Assembly: GCA_003543215.1 (NCBI GenBank)
Contig: DPJD01000001.1
Location: 554,860-618,859 of the forward strand
DNA length: 64,000 nt
Direction: 5' to 3'
Origin: Erysipelotrichaceae bacterium
GTDB lineage: Bacteria > Bacillota_I > Bacilli_A > Erysipelotrichales > Erysipelotrichaceae
The notes below the pieces were generated by a model. The model had not been told where the DNA came from, did not search any database, and saw only the letters and a program-made list of their open reading frames with translations. Shown piece by piece: positions 32,390 to 40,699 of this stretch (position 1 is the stretch's first letter; each line of letters opens with the position of its first letter). The position numbers and the translations under genes are program-made.

Positions 32390-33730
32390 ATGATAAATCA
32401 AGAACTTCGAATAATTGATAAAGAATGGCTGAAAGAGCTGCGAACAATGGTTCCATTTGGCTTTTTCTTATTTGATAAGCAAACTGTCTTGTTCATAGAC
32501 GAACACACGAAGTCGATCTTGGATCCACAGTTGTTTGATATAAATTATGCATTTCTGTTTGAACAGTTTAAAGATGCGATTCAACCACTTACCAAAAATC
32601 TTGGTTTGATTGGAAGTGATTTAAAAAAATATAATATTGATGTCATTGGCCAATTGGTTCGATTTGAAGATCGCGTAACTGTTTTACTTTACGTAAAAGA
32701 TTTCAAGCGTGAGCTAAGTGGGGAGAATGATTTAAAGCGATTATCAAAACTTCGTGATTTGATGTTGGATATCAACCAATCGATATTACACATCGAAGAC
32801 ATTCAAAAGACTTTCTATCTAATTTTAGAGAATGCAATGCGAGCAATTGAAAAATCGAATCTGGGTTCGATTTTTATCCTGAATGGAGACATTTTTGATG
32901 TGATCTCCTATATTGGTTTTGGTAAAGATATTGAGGCTTTGAAGCTACCTTTAGTGGATTCGTTTCTATATCGAAACTCAAATGGAATGATGGATCGTAT
33001 TACAAACATTTCAAGCATCGAAACAGATGATCATTTTTATCCTGTCACAACTTTTGCTGGTGATCGTGTCTATATCAAATCCGAGCTGAGTGCACCGATT
33101 TATGTCAATGGTAATTTGTATGCCATGATTAATTTGGATTCACTGGAAGAAAATGCTTTTGATGAAAGTGATATCGCATCCATGGAGTTCGTGAGTACGA
33201 ACATCCAAATCGCCATTAGTAATCAATTGCTTTATCAAGAGAAATCCCGCATGGCGATGTTTGACTCCTTGACTCAGTTGTATAATCGACATTATTTCAA
33301 TGAACAGTTTGAACAGATGATTCAGAAGGCAAAGCGTACACATGATCATTTTGTGATCGCACTCTTTGATGTGGATGATTTGAAAACAACCAATGATATA
33401 TATGGACATGTGATGGGGGATAAAGTTCTTCAAAAAGTTGCGAGTGACTTGTTGGAGAAAACTCGTCGCAGTGATGTGGTCGCACGCTATGGTGGGGATG
33501 AATTTGTTGGTCTATTCTTCAACGCGGATTACATCTTGCTTCAAAATAAACTGAATGAGATTCAAGAGGAAGTAAAACAAACCCCCATTAAAACGAATGA
33601 AGCGATTATTCCATGTTCATTTAGTTTTGGTACAGCGTGTTATCCCTACGATGGAAATACCATGGCAGAGTTGCTTGAAGTAGCGGATCAAGCCATGTAT
33701 ACAAATAAACGTGATAAACAGCTTATCTAG
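32390..33730 (+). CDS. GAF-GGDEF diguanylate cyclase
   Basis: A 446-residue soluble enzyme that makes cyclic di-GMP from two GTP. Residues 1-115 may be a PAS-like sensor; about 120-285 read as a GAF domain (ILENAMRAIEKSNLGSIFIL... LSAPIYVNGNLYAMINLDS); the GGDEF domain follows (FDSLTQLYNRHYFNEQF ... FDVDDLKTTNDIYGHVMGD). The active motif RYGGDEF is intact near residue 367, and the product-inhibition I-site RRSD lies five residues before it, so a feedback-inhibited active cyclase is expected. No membrane helix. No ribosome site is obvious before the ATG. Confidence 0.92.
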   Translation: MINQELRIIDKEWLKELRTMVPFGFFLFDKQTVLFIDEHTKSILDPQLFDINYAFLFEQFKDAIQPLTKNLGLIGSDLKKYNIDVIGQLVRFEDRVTVLLYVKDFKRELSGENDLKRLSKLRDLMLDINQSILHIEDIQKTFYLILENAMRAIEKSNLGSIFILNGDIFDVISYIGFGKDIEALKLPLVDSFLYRNSNGMMDRITNISSIETDDHFYPVTTFAGDRVYIKSELSAPIYVNGNLYAMINLDSLEENAFDESDIASMEFVSTNIQIAISNQLLYQEKSRMAMFDSLTQLYNRHYFNEQFEQMIQKAKRTHDHFVIALFDVDDLKTTNDIYGHVMGDKVLQKVASDLLEKTRRSDVVARYGGDEFVGLFFNADYILLQNKLNEIQEEVKQTPIKTNEAIIPCSFSFGTACYPYDGNTMAELLEVADQAMYTNKRDKQLI

Positions 33731-33756
33731 ACAAACGCAGTAGATGTTGCCATAAT
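33728..33756 (+). promoter_or_regulatory. Promoter placed for a leaderless transcript
   Basis: TAGACA (33728-33733) and CATAAT (33751-33756) are spaced by 17 bases. Only six bases separate the -10 box from the ATG at 33763, so transcription should start at or next to the start codon. The -35 overlaps the stop of the diguanylate cyclase gene. Confidence 0.6.
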
Positions 33757-33762
33757 TGAATT

Positions 33763-34407
33763 ATGATAAACATAAAAGCACACAATTTGAATGAAGCTTG
33801 GCGAAAGGCCTTCATTACTCTTTTTGAAATGGGTGGTAAGACAGACAATCAAAAATACTTCAGTGATGAGTTGATTGTTTTTGAGATTGAAGACAACGAT
33901 ACTTCGTCATTCGATCCTTTGTTTCCCATGTCTCAAGAAGATTTGGCGTTAATCTGTGACTTTATCGTGACAGGTAAAAACGAAGAAGCAGTTGTTCACG
34001 AAACAACGAAGATCTATCATCACCGCATGTTTGATGAACCCCGTTCGCAAGTTGAATATATGGTTAAAGTTTTGAATTATGATGAACCTATGGGAGATGC
34101 ACAGATTTCATTATGGGATAAACATTTGGATCAAGATTTCTTCTATTCTCCTTGTACACTCGTTCTTTGGGCACGTCGTAAACATGGCTATTTGGAATTT
34201 CATACACATTCACATTCATCGGATGCTTATAAGAAACTTTTAATGAATCTTGCCGAGTTTTCGAGCTTTCACAGATACTTGAGTGGAAGGGTAGATTCTA
34301 AGGTGGGTACCTATTATCACATCATAGACTCCTGTCACATTCATTTCGAAGATTATGACAAAGCATTGGCTTTATATCAGCAATTACGTTTCGGTGAGTC
34401 ACAATGA
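33763..34407 (+). CDS. Divergent thymidylate-synthase-like protein
   Basis: A 214-residue protein whose C-terminal half matches the thymidylate synthase fold with exact spacing. Taking Cys131 (in FYSPCTL) as the catalytic Cys146 of E. coli ThyA, Asp154 falls at Asp169, Asn162 (LLMNLAEF) at Asn177 and His192 at His207, with no gap. But the phosphate-binding Arg166 position is His151 (HSSD), Tyr209 is His194, and the His after the catalytic Cys is Thr132. The N-terminus (AWRKAFITLFEMGG, ELIVFEIED) also fits. The changed residues contact dUMP, so another substrate or loss of activity is likely. No ribosome site; probably leaderless. Confidence 0.68.
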   Translation: MINIKAHNLNEAWRKAFITLFEMGGKTDNQKYFSDELIVFEIEDNDTSSFDPLFPMSQEDLALICDFIVTGKNEEAVVHETTKIYHHRMFDEPRSQVEYMVKVLNYDEPMGDAQISLWDKHLDQDFFYSPCTLVLWARRKHGYLEFHTHSHSSDAYKKLLMNLAEFSSFHRYLSGRVDSKVGTYYHIIDSCHIHFEDYDKALALYQQLRFGESQ

Positions 34408-34463
34408 CTTGCCTTTTTTATAACTTAACTATGGTATAATGAACACTGAATAAAGAGGTATAT

Positions 34464-35321
34464 ATGTCGAAAATCGCAGTACTTACGGACTCAGGTTCGG
34501 GTCTAAATTTAAAGGATGCACATAAGCTGGGTATTTATCTTGTGCCTTTGATGGTGCATCTGGATGATCGAAGTTATCAAGATGGTGTTGAGATTCAAGT
34601 AGAAGACATTTTACAAGCTTTAAAGGATAAAAAAGTCCCAAAAACGTCAACACCTTTGTTTAAGCACATAGAAGATGTGATCCTAAAAATCAAGAAAGAT
34701 GGATTTGAGGAAATCATCGCAATGCCTTTATCTTCTGGTCTTTCCAGTACATATCAATCCATCCGTTTAGCAGCAAGTGAACATGAAATCAAATGTCATA
34801 TTATTGAAACACATAGTACCTGTATGTTGCAGACACATTTGGTTAATGTGGCGAAGCAACTGATTGCGAAGAATTTTGCATTAGAAGACATTCTAAATCA
34901 ACTTCAGGCCATTGCTGATCAAGCAGATACATTGATTCTTCCAAATGATTTGGATTATTTGAAACAGGGAGGTCGTTTGACACCCTTGGCCGCATCTCTA
35001 GCAAATATGTTTAAAATCAAACCTGTATTACAATTAAATCGAAGTAGTCAAGGACGCATCGATGTTCTTGCAAAAGTAAGAACAGAGCGGAAAGCGCTAG
35101 AATATGTTCTTGATGCCCTAATGGATAAACTCAATGACAATGTTCATGTTTATTTGATTCACAGTGACGCATTGACACGTGTTTTAGAGGCGAAAGCATT
35201 ACTCATGAGTCGTGGTGTTCTTGAAGCCCAAATCTCGATTCATCACATCGCACCGGTCATTTCTTCGCATACAGGCTTGGATTGCATTGGAATCCAAGTC
35301 GTAGAAAACGGCAATGTTTGA
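34464..35321 (+). CDS. DegV-family fatty-acid-binding protein
   Basis: A 285-residue two-domain lipid-binding protein. IAVLTDSGSGLNLKDA at the start, PKTSTPLFKHIEDV near residue 57, and MPLSSGLSSTYQS near residue 90 mark the fatty-acid pocket, where the Ser residues bind the carboxylate. GGRLTPLAASLANMFKIKPVL near residue 170 is the second family motif, and the end HTGLDCIGIQV fits. Members feed exogenous fatty acids to the FakA kinase (FakB role), but fakA is not in the window. AGAGGT upstream; overlaps the ThiF-like gene by eight bases. Confidence 0.92.
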   Translation: MSKIAVLTDSGSGLNLKDAHKLGIYLVPLMVHLDDRSYQDGVEIQVEDILQALKDKKVPKTSTPLFKHIEDVILKIKKDGFEEIIAMPLSSGLSSTYQSIRLAASEHEIKCHIIETHSTCMLQTHLVNVAKQLIAKNFALEDILNQLQAIADQADTLILPNDLDYLKQGGRLTPLAASLANMFKIKPVLQLNRSSQGRIDVLAKVRTERKALEYVLDALMDKLNDNVHVYLIHSDALTRVLEAKALLMSRGVLEAQISIHHIAPVISSHTGLDCIGIQVVENGNV

Positions 35322-36012
35322 ACAAAGATATCTTAGAAATCAAAGTACGATCAGTTTGGATGAACAAGCTGTTTTAAAAGCGTCTACAGTCGCGGTTGTT
35401 GGTTTAGGTGGTCTTGGTGGTTGGGCAAGCGAGTATTGCGCACGATTAGGGATTGGGCAACTGATTCTAATTGATTATGATCGCATTGAAGCAAGCAATT
35501 TGAATCGACAATTGTTTGCGACCGAGTCGAACATTGGGATGGACAAGGCAGTGGCGGCTTTTGAGCGTTTAAATAAGGTTAATTCCGAAGTGATCTATCA
35601 CTTTGAAAAACAGTGTTTAAACGAAGAAAATGCCGTTGAACTGCTTAAAGATGCGGATATCGTAATTGATGCATTGGATTCCATTTCGAGTCGAAGAATC
35701 CTTTTTAAAGCATGCAAAGCTTTAAATGTTCCTTGTGTTCATGGATCGATTGGCTCATGGTTTGGTCAAGTATTATTTGTCGATCCTAAATCCAATATAA
35801 TGGAGCGTTTATATCAAAATAATCATGAAAAGGGCATTGAACAAAATTTAGGAAATCCAGTCTTTACAGCTTCATGTATCGCTTCGATTCAAGTTGCGGA
35901 GACTTGTAAATATCTATTAGGTAGAGAGAGTGAGTTGAAGAATCGTTTATTGAGCATTGATTTGTTGAACATGGAGTTCATAACGATCGATCTTGAGGAG
36001 GCACATGGCTAA
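35314..36012 (+). CDS. ThiF/MoeB/HesA-family adenylyltransferase
   Basis: A 232-residue E1-like protein that would adenylate the C-terminus of a small sulfur-carrier protein. ATP-binding loop VAVVGLGGLGGWASEYCARLG near residues 27-47, ILIDYDRIEASNLNRQLF with the Arg that contacts ATP, Lys in NIGMDKA, and the ADIVIDALDS strand. Cys residues near FTASC and AETC are candidates for a thioester. The zinc Cys pairs of MoeB and any rhodanese domain are absent. No ThiS or MoaD gene is nearby. Overlaps both neighbours, in an operon with degV and DUF6054 genes. Confidence 0.85.
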   Translation: MFEQRYLRNQSTISLDEQAVLKASTVAVVGLGGLGGWASEYCARLGIGQLILIDYDRIEASNLNRQLFATESNIGMDKAVAAFERLNKVNSEVIYHFEKQCLNEENAVELLKDADIVIDALDSISSRRILFKACKALNVPCVHGSIGSWFGQVLFVDPKSNIMERLYQNNHEKGIEQNLGNPVFTASCIASIQVAETCKYLLGRESELKNRLLSIDLLNMEFITIDLEEAHG

Positions 36013-36355
36013 TCGTATCTATATTGGTGATCAGAATGAAGAAGTTGTATATCAGAAGTTAAAAAAAGACTTGCTTGCGAGTGCGATATCGATCAAATTG
36101 GTTCATGATGAAATCAGAACGATGTATGATAAAAAGGTTTACTTCTTGGTATATGATCAATATTACAATCGAGCGAATAACCGTGTGAGCTTGAGTCTAT
36201 TGATCAGTGATCAAAATGGCAGATGTAAAGTAAGTTGTGTGGGTTCTGGTGGTGGACAAGGTGTTTTCTTTAATTTCAGTTGGTTCAGCGAAGACAGTTT
36301 CATTCTAAAATGTGAGAAGATATTATTTGAACTTGGCTTTAAGGAAAGTCAATAG
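36005..36355 (+). CDS. DUF6054 family protein
   Basis: A 116-residue small soluble protein. The start at 36005 has GAGGAGG seven bases upstream. The pattern is that of DUF6054: central strands YFLVYDQYYNRANNRVSLSLLI, the Gly-rich CVGSGGGQGVFFNFSWFSEDSF segment, and a C-terminal helix. Function unknown. It overlaps the ThiF-like gene by eight bases, so the two are coupled, and tdh follows after nine bases. Confidence 0.75.
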   Translation: MANRIYIGDQNEEVVYQKLKKDLLASAISIKLVHDEIRTMYDKKVYFLVYDQYYNRANNRVSLSLLISDQNGRCKVSCVGSGGGQGVFFNFSWFSEDSFILKCEKILFELGFKESQ

Positions 36356-36364
36356 AGGCGCGAC

Positions 36365-37426
36365 ATGCAAGAAACAATGATTAGTTTGAGTAAACTAAAA
36401 CCTGGTAAAGGTATGGAATTGGTGCATAAACCGATTCCTTCTATTGAGGATCATGAAATATTGATTCAAGTCAAAGCCGCATCCATCTGTGGTACGGATG
36501 TACACATCTATACTTGGGATGCATGGGCTGCTGGACGCATCAAAAATCTACCACAAACCATGGGCCATGAATTGGCTGGAATTGTGGTAAAAGTAGGATC
36601 ACGCGTAAAGCGAATCAAAGTAGGAGACCATGTGTCTTGTGAGACCCATATTGTCTGCGGTGAGTGTGAATTCTGTCGTACAGGCCAAGGGCACATCTGT
36701 GTCAATACTCAAGTTTTAGGTGTCGATCGTGATGGCGCTTTTGCGGAATATATCGCTGTACCTGCAGATAATGCTTGGGTCAACGACAAAAGTGTACCGT
36801 TTGAATATTCTTCAATCCAAGAACCATTGGGGAATGCGGTCCATACGGTTCTATCCGGTCCTGTTGTTGGTAAGAGTGTTGCGATCGTGGGCGTTGGACC
36901 AATTGGTATGTTGGCAGTTGATGTGGCGAAAGCAGCGGGTGCTCGTGTTGTCTATGCAATCGATATCAATGATTATCGTTTGAATTTAGCACGTTCCATT
37001 GGTGCAGATGCATCGATCCATAGTTTGAATGAGGATGTCGTGCAACGTATCATGGAATTAACGAATGGTTTAGGTGTCGATGTGGTTTGTGAAATGTCAG
37101 GCAATGCGAAGGCATTGAATCAAGCCTTTGAGTTTGTCAAATTAGGGGGGAGGGTTTCCATATTAGGTGTACCAACTAAAACCGTCGAAATCGACGTTGC
37201 TAAACACATCGTCTTTAAGGGCATTCAAATCCATGGCATCACTGGACGTAGAATGTATGATACCTGGTACCAAGTCAAAGGTTTGATTGAAAGTGGTAAA
37301 CTTCATTTGAAGGAATTGGTTACACATGTTTTACCGTATTCGAAGTATGAAGAAGCATTTGAACTTATGGAGAGTGGTCAATGTGGAAAAATCGTATTGA
37401 TGTTCAATCAGGAGGAAGTCAAATGA
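36365..37426 (+). CDS. tdh: L-threonine 3-dehydrogenase
   Basis: A 353-residue zinc- and NAD-dependent dehydrogenase that turns L-threonine into 2-amino-3-ketobutyrate. Catalytic zinc site: Cys in SICGTDVHIY, GHE in TMGHELAG; structural zinc loop CGECEFCRTGQGHIC. The nucleotide fold is VAIVGVGPIGMLAVDVAKAAG near residue 172 with acidic YAIDIND for NAD. HITGRRMYDTWYQV near the end is typical of Tdh. It overlaps kbl by four bases (ATGA), so the product is passed straight to the ligase that makes glycine and acetyl-CoA. Confidence 0.95.
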   Translation: MQETMISLSKLKPGKGMELVHKPIPSIEDHEILIQVKAASICGTDVHIYTWDAWAAGRIKNLPQTMGHELAGIVVKVGSRVKRIKVGDHVSCETHIVCGECEFCRTGQGHICVNTQVLGVDRDGAFAEYIAVPADNAWVNDKSVPFEYSSIQEPLGNAVHTVLSGPVVGKSVAIVGVGPIGMLAVDVAKAAGARVVYAIDINDYRLNLARSIGADASIHSLNEDVVQRIMELTNGLGVDVVCEMSGNAKALNQAFEFVKLGGRVSILGVPTKTVEIDVAKHIVFKGIQIHGITGRRMYDTWYQVKGLIESGKLHLKELVTHVLPYSKYEEAFELMESGQCGKIVLMFNQEEVK

Positions 37427-38604
37427 GTGTGCATGATTTGAAATTTCTTGAAGATCAGTTGAATGAATTGAAACACCAAGGTGTTTATCGCAAACTGCCC
37501 ATCGTTGAAACGCCCAATGAAGCGGAAATTGTTTTGAATGGTCGTAAAGTCATCAATTTGAGTTCAAATAACTATCTTGGTTTTGCGAATCATCCCCGCT
37601 TGAAAGCTGCGGCAATCAAAGCAATTGAAAATTTTGGTGTGGGTGCTGGTGCGGTCAAGACAATTGTTGGAAACATGTCGATTCATGAGCAATTGGAAGA
37701 GGTGTTGGCGAAATTTAAGAAAGAAGAAGCTGTCATGGTTTTCCAATCCGGTTACAACTGTAATGCGGGTGTCATTCAAGCGATTACGCAAGCGGGTGAT
37801 TTGATTGTTTCGGATGAATTGAATCATGCCTCCATCATTGATGGCGTTCGTTTATCTCGTGCGGATAAAGCGGTTTATAAGCATTCGGATATTGAAGATC
37901 TTAAGCGTATCTTGGCTGAAAAGAGAGGGAAATACAAACAAGTTTTAATCATTACGGATGGCGTATTTTCCATGGATGGGGATTTGGCAAAACTCCCTGA
38001 AATCGTTGATCTTGCTGAACAATACAATTGCTTGACCTATGTGGATGATGCGCATGGTTCAGGTGTCTTGGGTGAGAATGGACGGGGAACGGTCGATCAT
38101 TTCAAACTTCATGGACGTATTGATTTCACGATTGGGACACTTTCGAAAGCGTTTGGGGTTGTCGGTGGTTATGTAGCGGGACGCAAGATCATGAAAGAAT
38201 GGTTATCCCATCGTGCGCGACCACTTTTGTTTTCAACCAATCTGCCACCAGCGGTTGCGGGTGCTTTGATTGAAGCTGTTAAACTCTTAAATGAGAGCGA
38301 TGAAGCCACTACAGCTGTTTGGCGCAATGGCAATTACTTTAAACTAAAAATGAAGGAAGCTGGTTTTGATATCGGTCATTCAGAAACACCGATCACGCCT
38401 GTCTTCTTTAGAGATGAAGCATTAACGGTCTCATTTTCTAAGCATTTACTTGAAGAAGGCGTGTTTGTTTCTCCAATTATTTTTCCAACTGTTCCAAAAG
38501 GAATGGCTCGGGTACGTGTCATGGTCACAGCGATGCATACAACTGAACAATTAGATAAAGCGATCGCGGCTTTTGTGAAGGTTCGCTCAATTCTTATGAA
38601 ATAA
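37423..38604 (+). CDS. kbl: 2-amino-3-ketobutyrate CoA ligase (glycine C-acetyltransferase)
   Basis: A 393-residue PLP enzyme of the alpha-oxoamine synthase family that splits 2-amino-3-ketobutyrate with CoA into glycine and acetyl-CoA. Start chosen behind AGGAGGAAG and inside the ATGA overlap with tdh; an earlier in-frame ATG at 37381 lies within tdh. Marks: INLSSNNYLGFANHPR, GAGAVKTIVGNMSIHEQLE, DELNHASIIDG, YVDDAHGSGVLGENGRG with the PLP Asp and His, and the Schiff-base Lys in GTLSKAFGVVGGY. A terminator follows. Confidence 0.95.
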   Translation: MSVHDLKFLEDQLNELKHQGVYRKLPIVETPNEAEIVLNGRKVINLSSNNYLGFANHPRLKAAAIKAIENFGVGAGAVKTIVGNMSIHEQLEEVLAKFKKEEAVMVFQSGYNCNAGVIQAITQAGDLIVSDELNHASIIDGVRLSRADKAVYKHSDIEDLKRILAEKRGKYKQVLIITDGVFSMDGDLAKLPEIVDLAEQYNCLTYVDDAHGSGVLGENGRGTVDHFKLHGRIDFTIGTLSKAFGVVGGYVAGRKIMKEWLSHRARPLLFSTNLPPAVAGALIEAVKLLNESDEATTAVWRNGNYFKLKMKEAGFDIGHSETPITPVFFRDEALTVSFSKHLLEEGVFVSPIIFPTVPKGMARVRVMVTAMHTTEQLDKAIAAFVKVRSILMK

Positions 38605-38605
38605 G

Positions 38606-38629
38606 CCAAAACGTTTGTTTTGGTTTTTT
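38606..38629 (+). terminator. Terminator of the tdh-kbl operon
   Basis: CCAAAAC pairs perfectly with GTTTTGG around GTTT and is followed by TTTTTT. Confidence 0.88.
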
Positions 38630-38696
38630 ATTAGGGCATCCATTCAAGTGCTTAGAATGGCTTATGTTATAATTTCAACATTGATTTGAGGTAAAT

Positions 38697-39254
38697 ATGC
38701 AAAGAATAACACAGTATCCACTCTTACAAGAGATCCAAAATCGATGGTCTGCCCGAGCGTTCAGTACTAAAGCAGTCGAGCAAGATGATTTGTACGCACT
38801 GATTGAAGCCGCAACTTTTGCGCCTTCGGCATTGAATGAACAACCTTGGCGTTTTATTTTAGGGAATAAGCCAGATGATTTGTCCATCTTGAAACAAGCA
38901 CTCTTCCCCAGCAATCATGATTGGGCTCAACATGCCCCTGTTTTGATTGCGTTGTGTTCTAAGAAAACAACGACATTCAATGGAAAAGAAAATTTCTACA
39001 GTCGTTTCGATGTAGGAGCAGCTTGGGCTTTTCTAAGTCTAGAAGCGAATCGTCGTGATTTGATCGCACATGCGATCGGTGGCTTTGATAAGAAAATGAT
39101 ACATGATCATTACGCTTTAGAGGAAGATATTGAAGTTGTATTAATGATTGCGATTGGTTATGTTGGAGATATCAAGTCCTTGAGTGAGAAATACCAAGAG
39201 CGTGAAAAACCGGGTTTGAGACGCCCATTCATGGAATCGATTTTAACGAAATAG
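38697..39254 (+). CDS. Nitroreductase family protein
   Basis: A 185-residue FMN-dependent oxidoreductase. The FMN phosphate-binding motif is NRWSARAFSTKAVEQDDLYALIEAATFAPSA, read at residues 14-44 with SAR contacting FMN, followed by NEQPWRFI; a second FMN contact is in VLMIAIGY near the end. Acts as a dimer on nitro compounds, quinones or enones with NAD(P)H. Monocistronic: TATAAT near 38667 and GAGGTAAAT lie before the ATG. The physiological substrate is unknown. Confidence 0.88.
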   Translation: MQRITQYPLLQEIQNRWSARAFSTKAVEQDDLYALIEAATFAPSALNEQPWRFILGNKPDDLSILKQALFPSNHDWAQHAPVLIALCSKKTTTFNGKENFYSRFDVGAAWAFLSLEANRRDLIAHAIGGFDKKMIHDHYALEEDIEVVLMIAIGYVGDIKSLSEKYQEREKPGLRRPFMESILTK

Positions 39255-39283
39255 CGTATAATAGTAGAAAAGAGGAAAAATTA

Positions 39284-40699
39284 ATGAAAAAAAACATCGG
39301 CGTTATAGGCATGGCAGTCATGGGTAAAAACCTTGCATTGAACATTGCGGACCACGGCTACTCTGTAGCGATTTATAATCGTACATATGAAGTTACGAAA
39401 AATGTATTGTTAGAAAACCCAAATGCAAATCTTATTGGTTCTGAGACATTGGAAGAATTTGTAAACCTTTTGGAAAGTCCACGCAAAATCATCTTGATGG
39501 TCAAAGCAGGAAAACCTGTGGATGCCTTCTTAGACCTTCTCTATCCCTTGTTGGATGAAGGTGATATCGTTGCGGATGCGGGGAATTCTTTCTTTTTAGA
39601 TACGATTCGTCGTGAGAAAGCAGCTAAGGAAAAGGGCATCAATTTCTTTGGTATGGGAGTTTCGGGTGGTGAAGAAGGTGCTCGTTTTGGACCTGCGATC
39701 ATGCCGGGTGGTAATAAAGAAGCACATGCTTATTTAAAGGATATGTTGGAAGCCATCTCAGCTAAAGCTGAAGGTGAAGCGTGTACAACCTATATCGGTA
39801 GTGATGGGGCTGGACATTATGTCAAGATGGTTCACAATGGCATCGAATATGGGGATATGGAGTTGATTTCTGAAGCTTATCATTTATTGAAAAATGTCGG
39901 TGGTTTAAACAATAAAGAACTTGCGGATGTTTTTACGGAATGGAATAAAGGTGATTTGGATTCGTATCTGATTGAAATCACAAGTCATATCTTTAAAACA
40001 AAAGATGATTTAAGTGATGCGGATATCATTGATGTGATCAAGGATAACGCTGGTCAAAAGGGGACGGGTATTTGGACATCGAAAGAATCGATGGATCTTG
40101 GAATTCATACCTCTGTGATCACGAGCGCAGTCTATGCACGTTTCATATCTTCATTACGTGATGAACGCATTCGTGCACATGCAATATTGCCGAGTCATAC
40201 ACAAACAACTAACATCAATCGCAATGAATTCATTGAAAAAGTACGTAAAGCACTCTATTTAGCGAAAGTCGTATCGTATGCACAAGGTTTTGCACTATTG
40301 AAAGAAGCTGCCCAGCAATACAAGTGGGACTTGGACTTTGAAGCCATTGCGAAGATCTTTAGAGGTGGATGCATCATTCGTGCCCGTTTCTTGAATCGAA
40401 TTGCGGAAGCGTATACGAAGAATCCAAAGCTTGATAATTTATTGTTGGATGATTACTTCTTGAAGATTGCGGATGATTCATTGTTTGCTTTACGTGAAGT
40501 CAATGCGATTGCCATCTTGAATGGTGTGCCAGCACCAGCGTTCAGTTCCGCAATCAATTATTACGATGCTTACCGTTCAGATTCTTTATCAACCAATCTC
40601 GTTCAAGCACAACGTGATTACTTTGGGGCACATACGTATGAACGCTTAGATCGTGAAGGAAGCTACCATTATGAAACATGGGGAAAAGATGTCAAATAA
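39284..40699 (+). CDS. gnd: 6-phosphogluconate dehydrogenase, decarboxylating
   Basis: A 471-residue NADP-dependent enzyme that converts 6-phosphogluconate to ribulose-5-phosphate, CO2 and NADPH. Rossmann motif IGVIGMAVMGKNLALNIADHGY; NRT after strand two fits NADP; substrate motif GVSGGEEGARFGPAIMPGG near residue 127; catalytic Lys in HYVKMVHNGIEYGDMELI near residue 183; C-terminal SSAINYYDAYRS. Length 471 is usual for the long form. TATAAT lies near 39257 and AGAGGAAAA before the ATG. It precedes zwf directly. Confidence 0.96.
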   Translation: MKKNIGVIGMAVMGKNLALNIADHGYSVAIYNRTYEVTKNVLLENPNANLIGSETLEEFVNLLESPRKIILMVKAGKPVDAFLDLLYPLLDEGDIVADAGNSFFLDTIRREKAAKEKGINFFGMGVSGGEEGARFGPAIMPGGNKEAHAYLKDMLEAISAKAEGEACTTYIGSDGAGHYVKMVHNGIEYGDMELISEAYHLLKNVGGLNNKELADVFTEWNKGDLDSYLIEITSHIFKTKDDLSDADIIDVIKDNAGQKGTGIWTSKESMDLGIHTSVITSAVYARFISSLRDERIRAHAILPSHTQTTNINRNEFIEKVRKALYLAKVVSYAQGFALLKEAAQQYKWDLDFEAIAKIFRGGCIIRARFLNRIAEAYTKNPKLDNLLLDDYFLKIADDSLFALREVNAIAILNGVPAPAFSSAINYYDAYRSDSLSTNLVQAQRDYFGAHTYERLDREGSYHYETWGKDVK

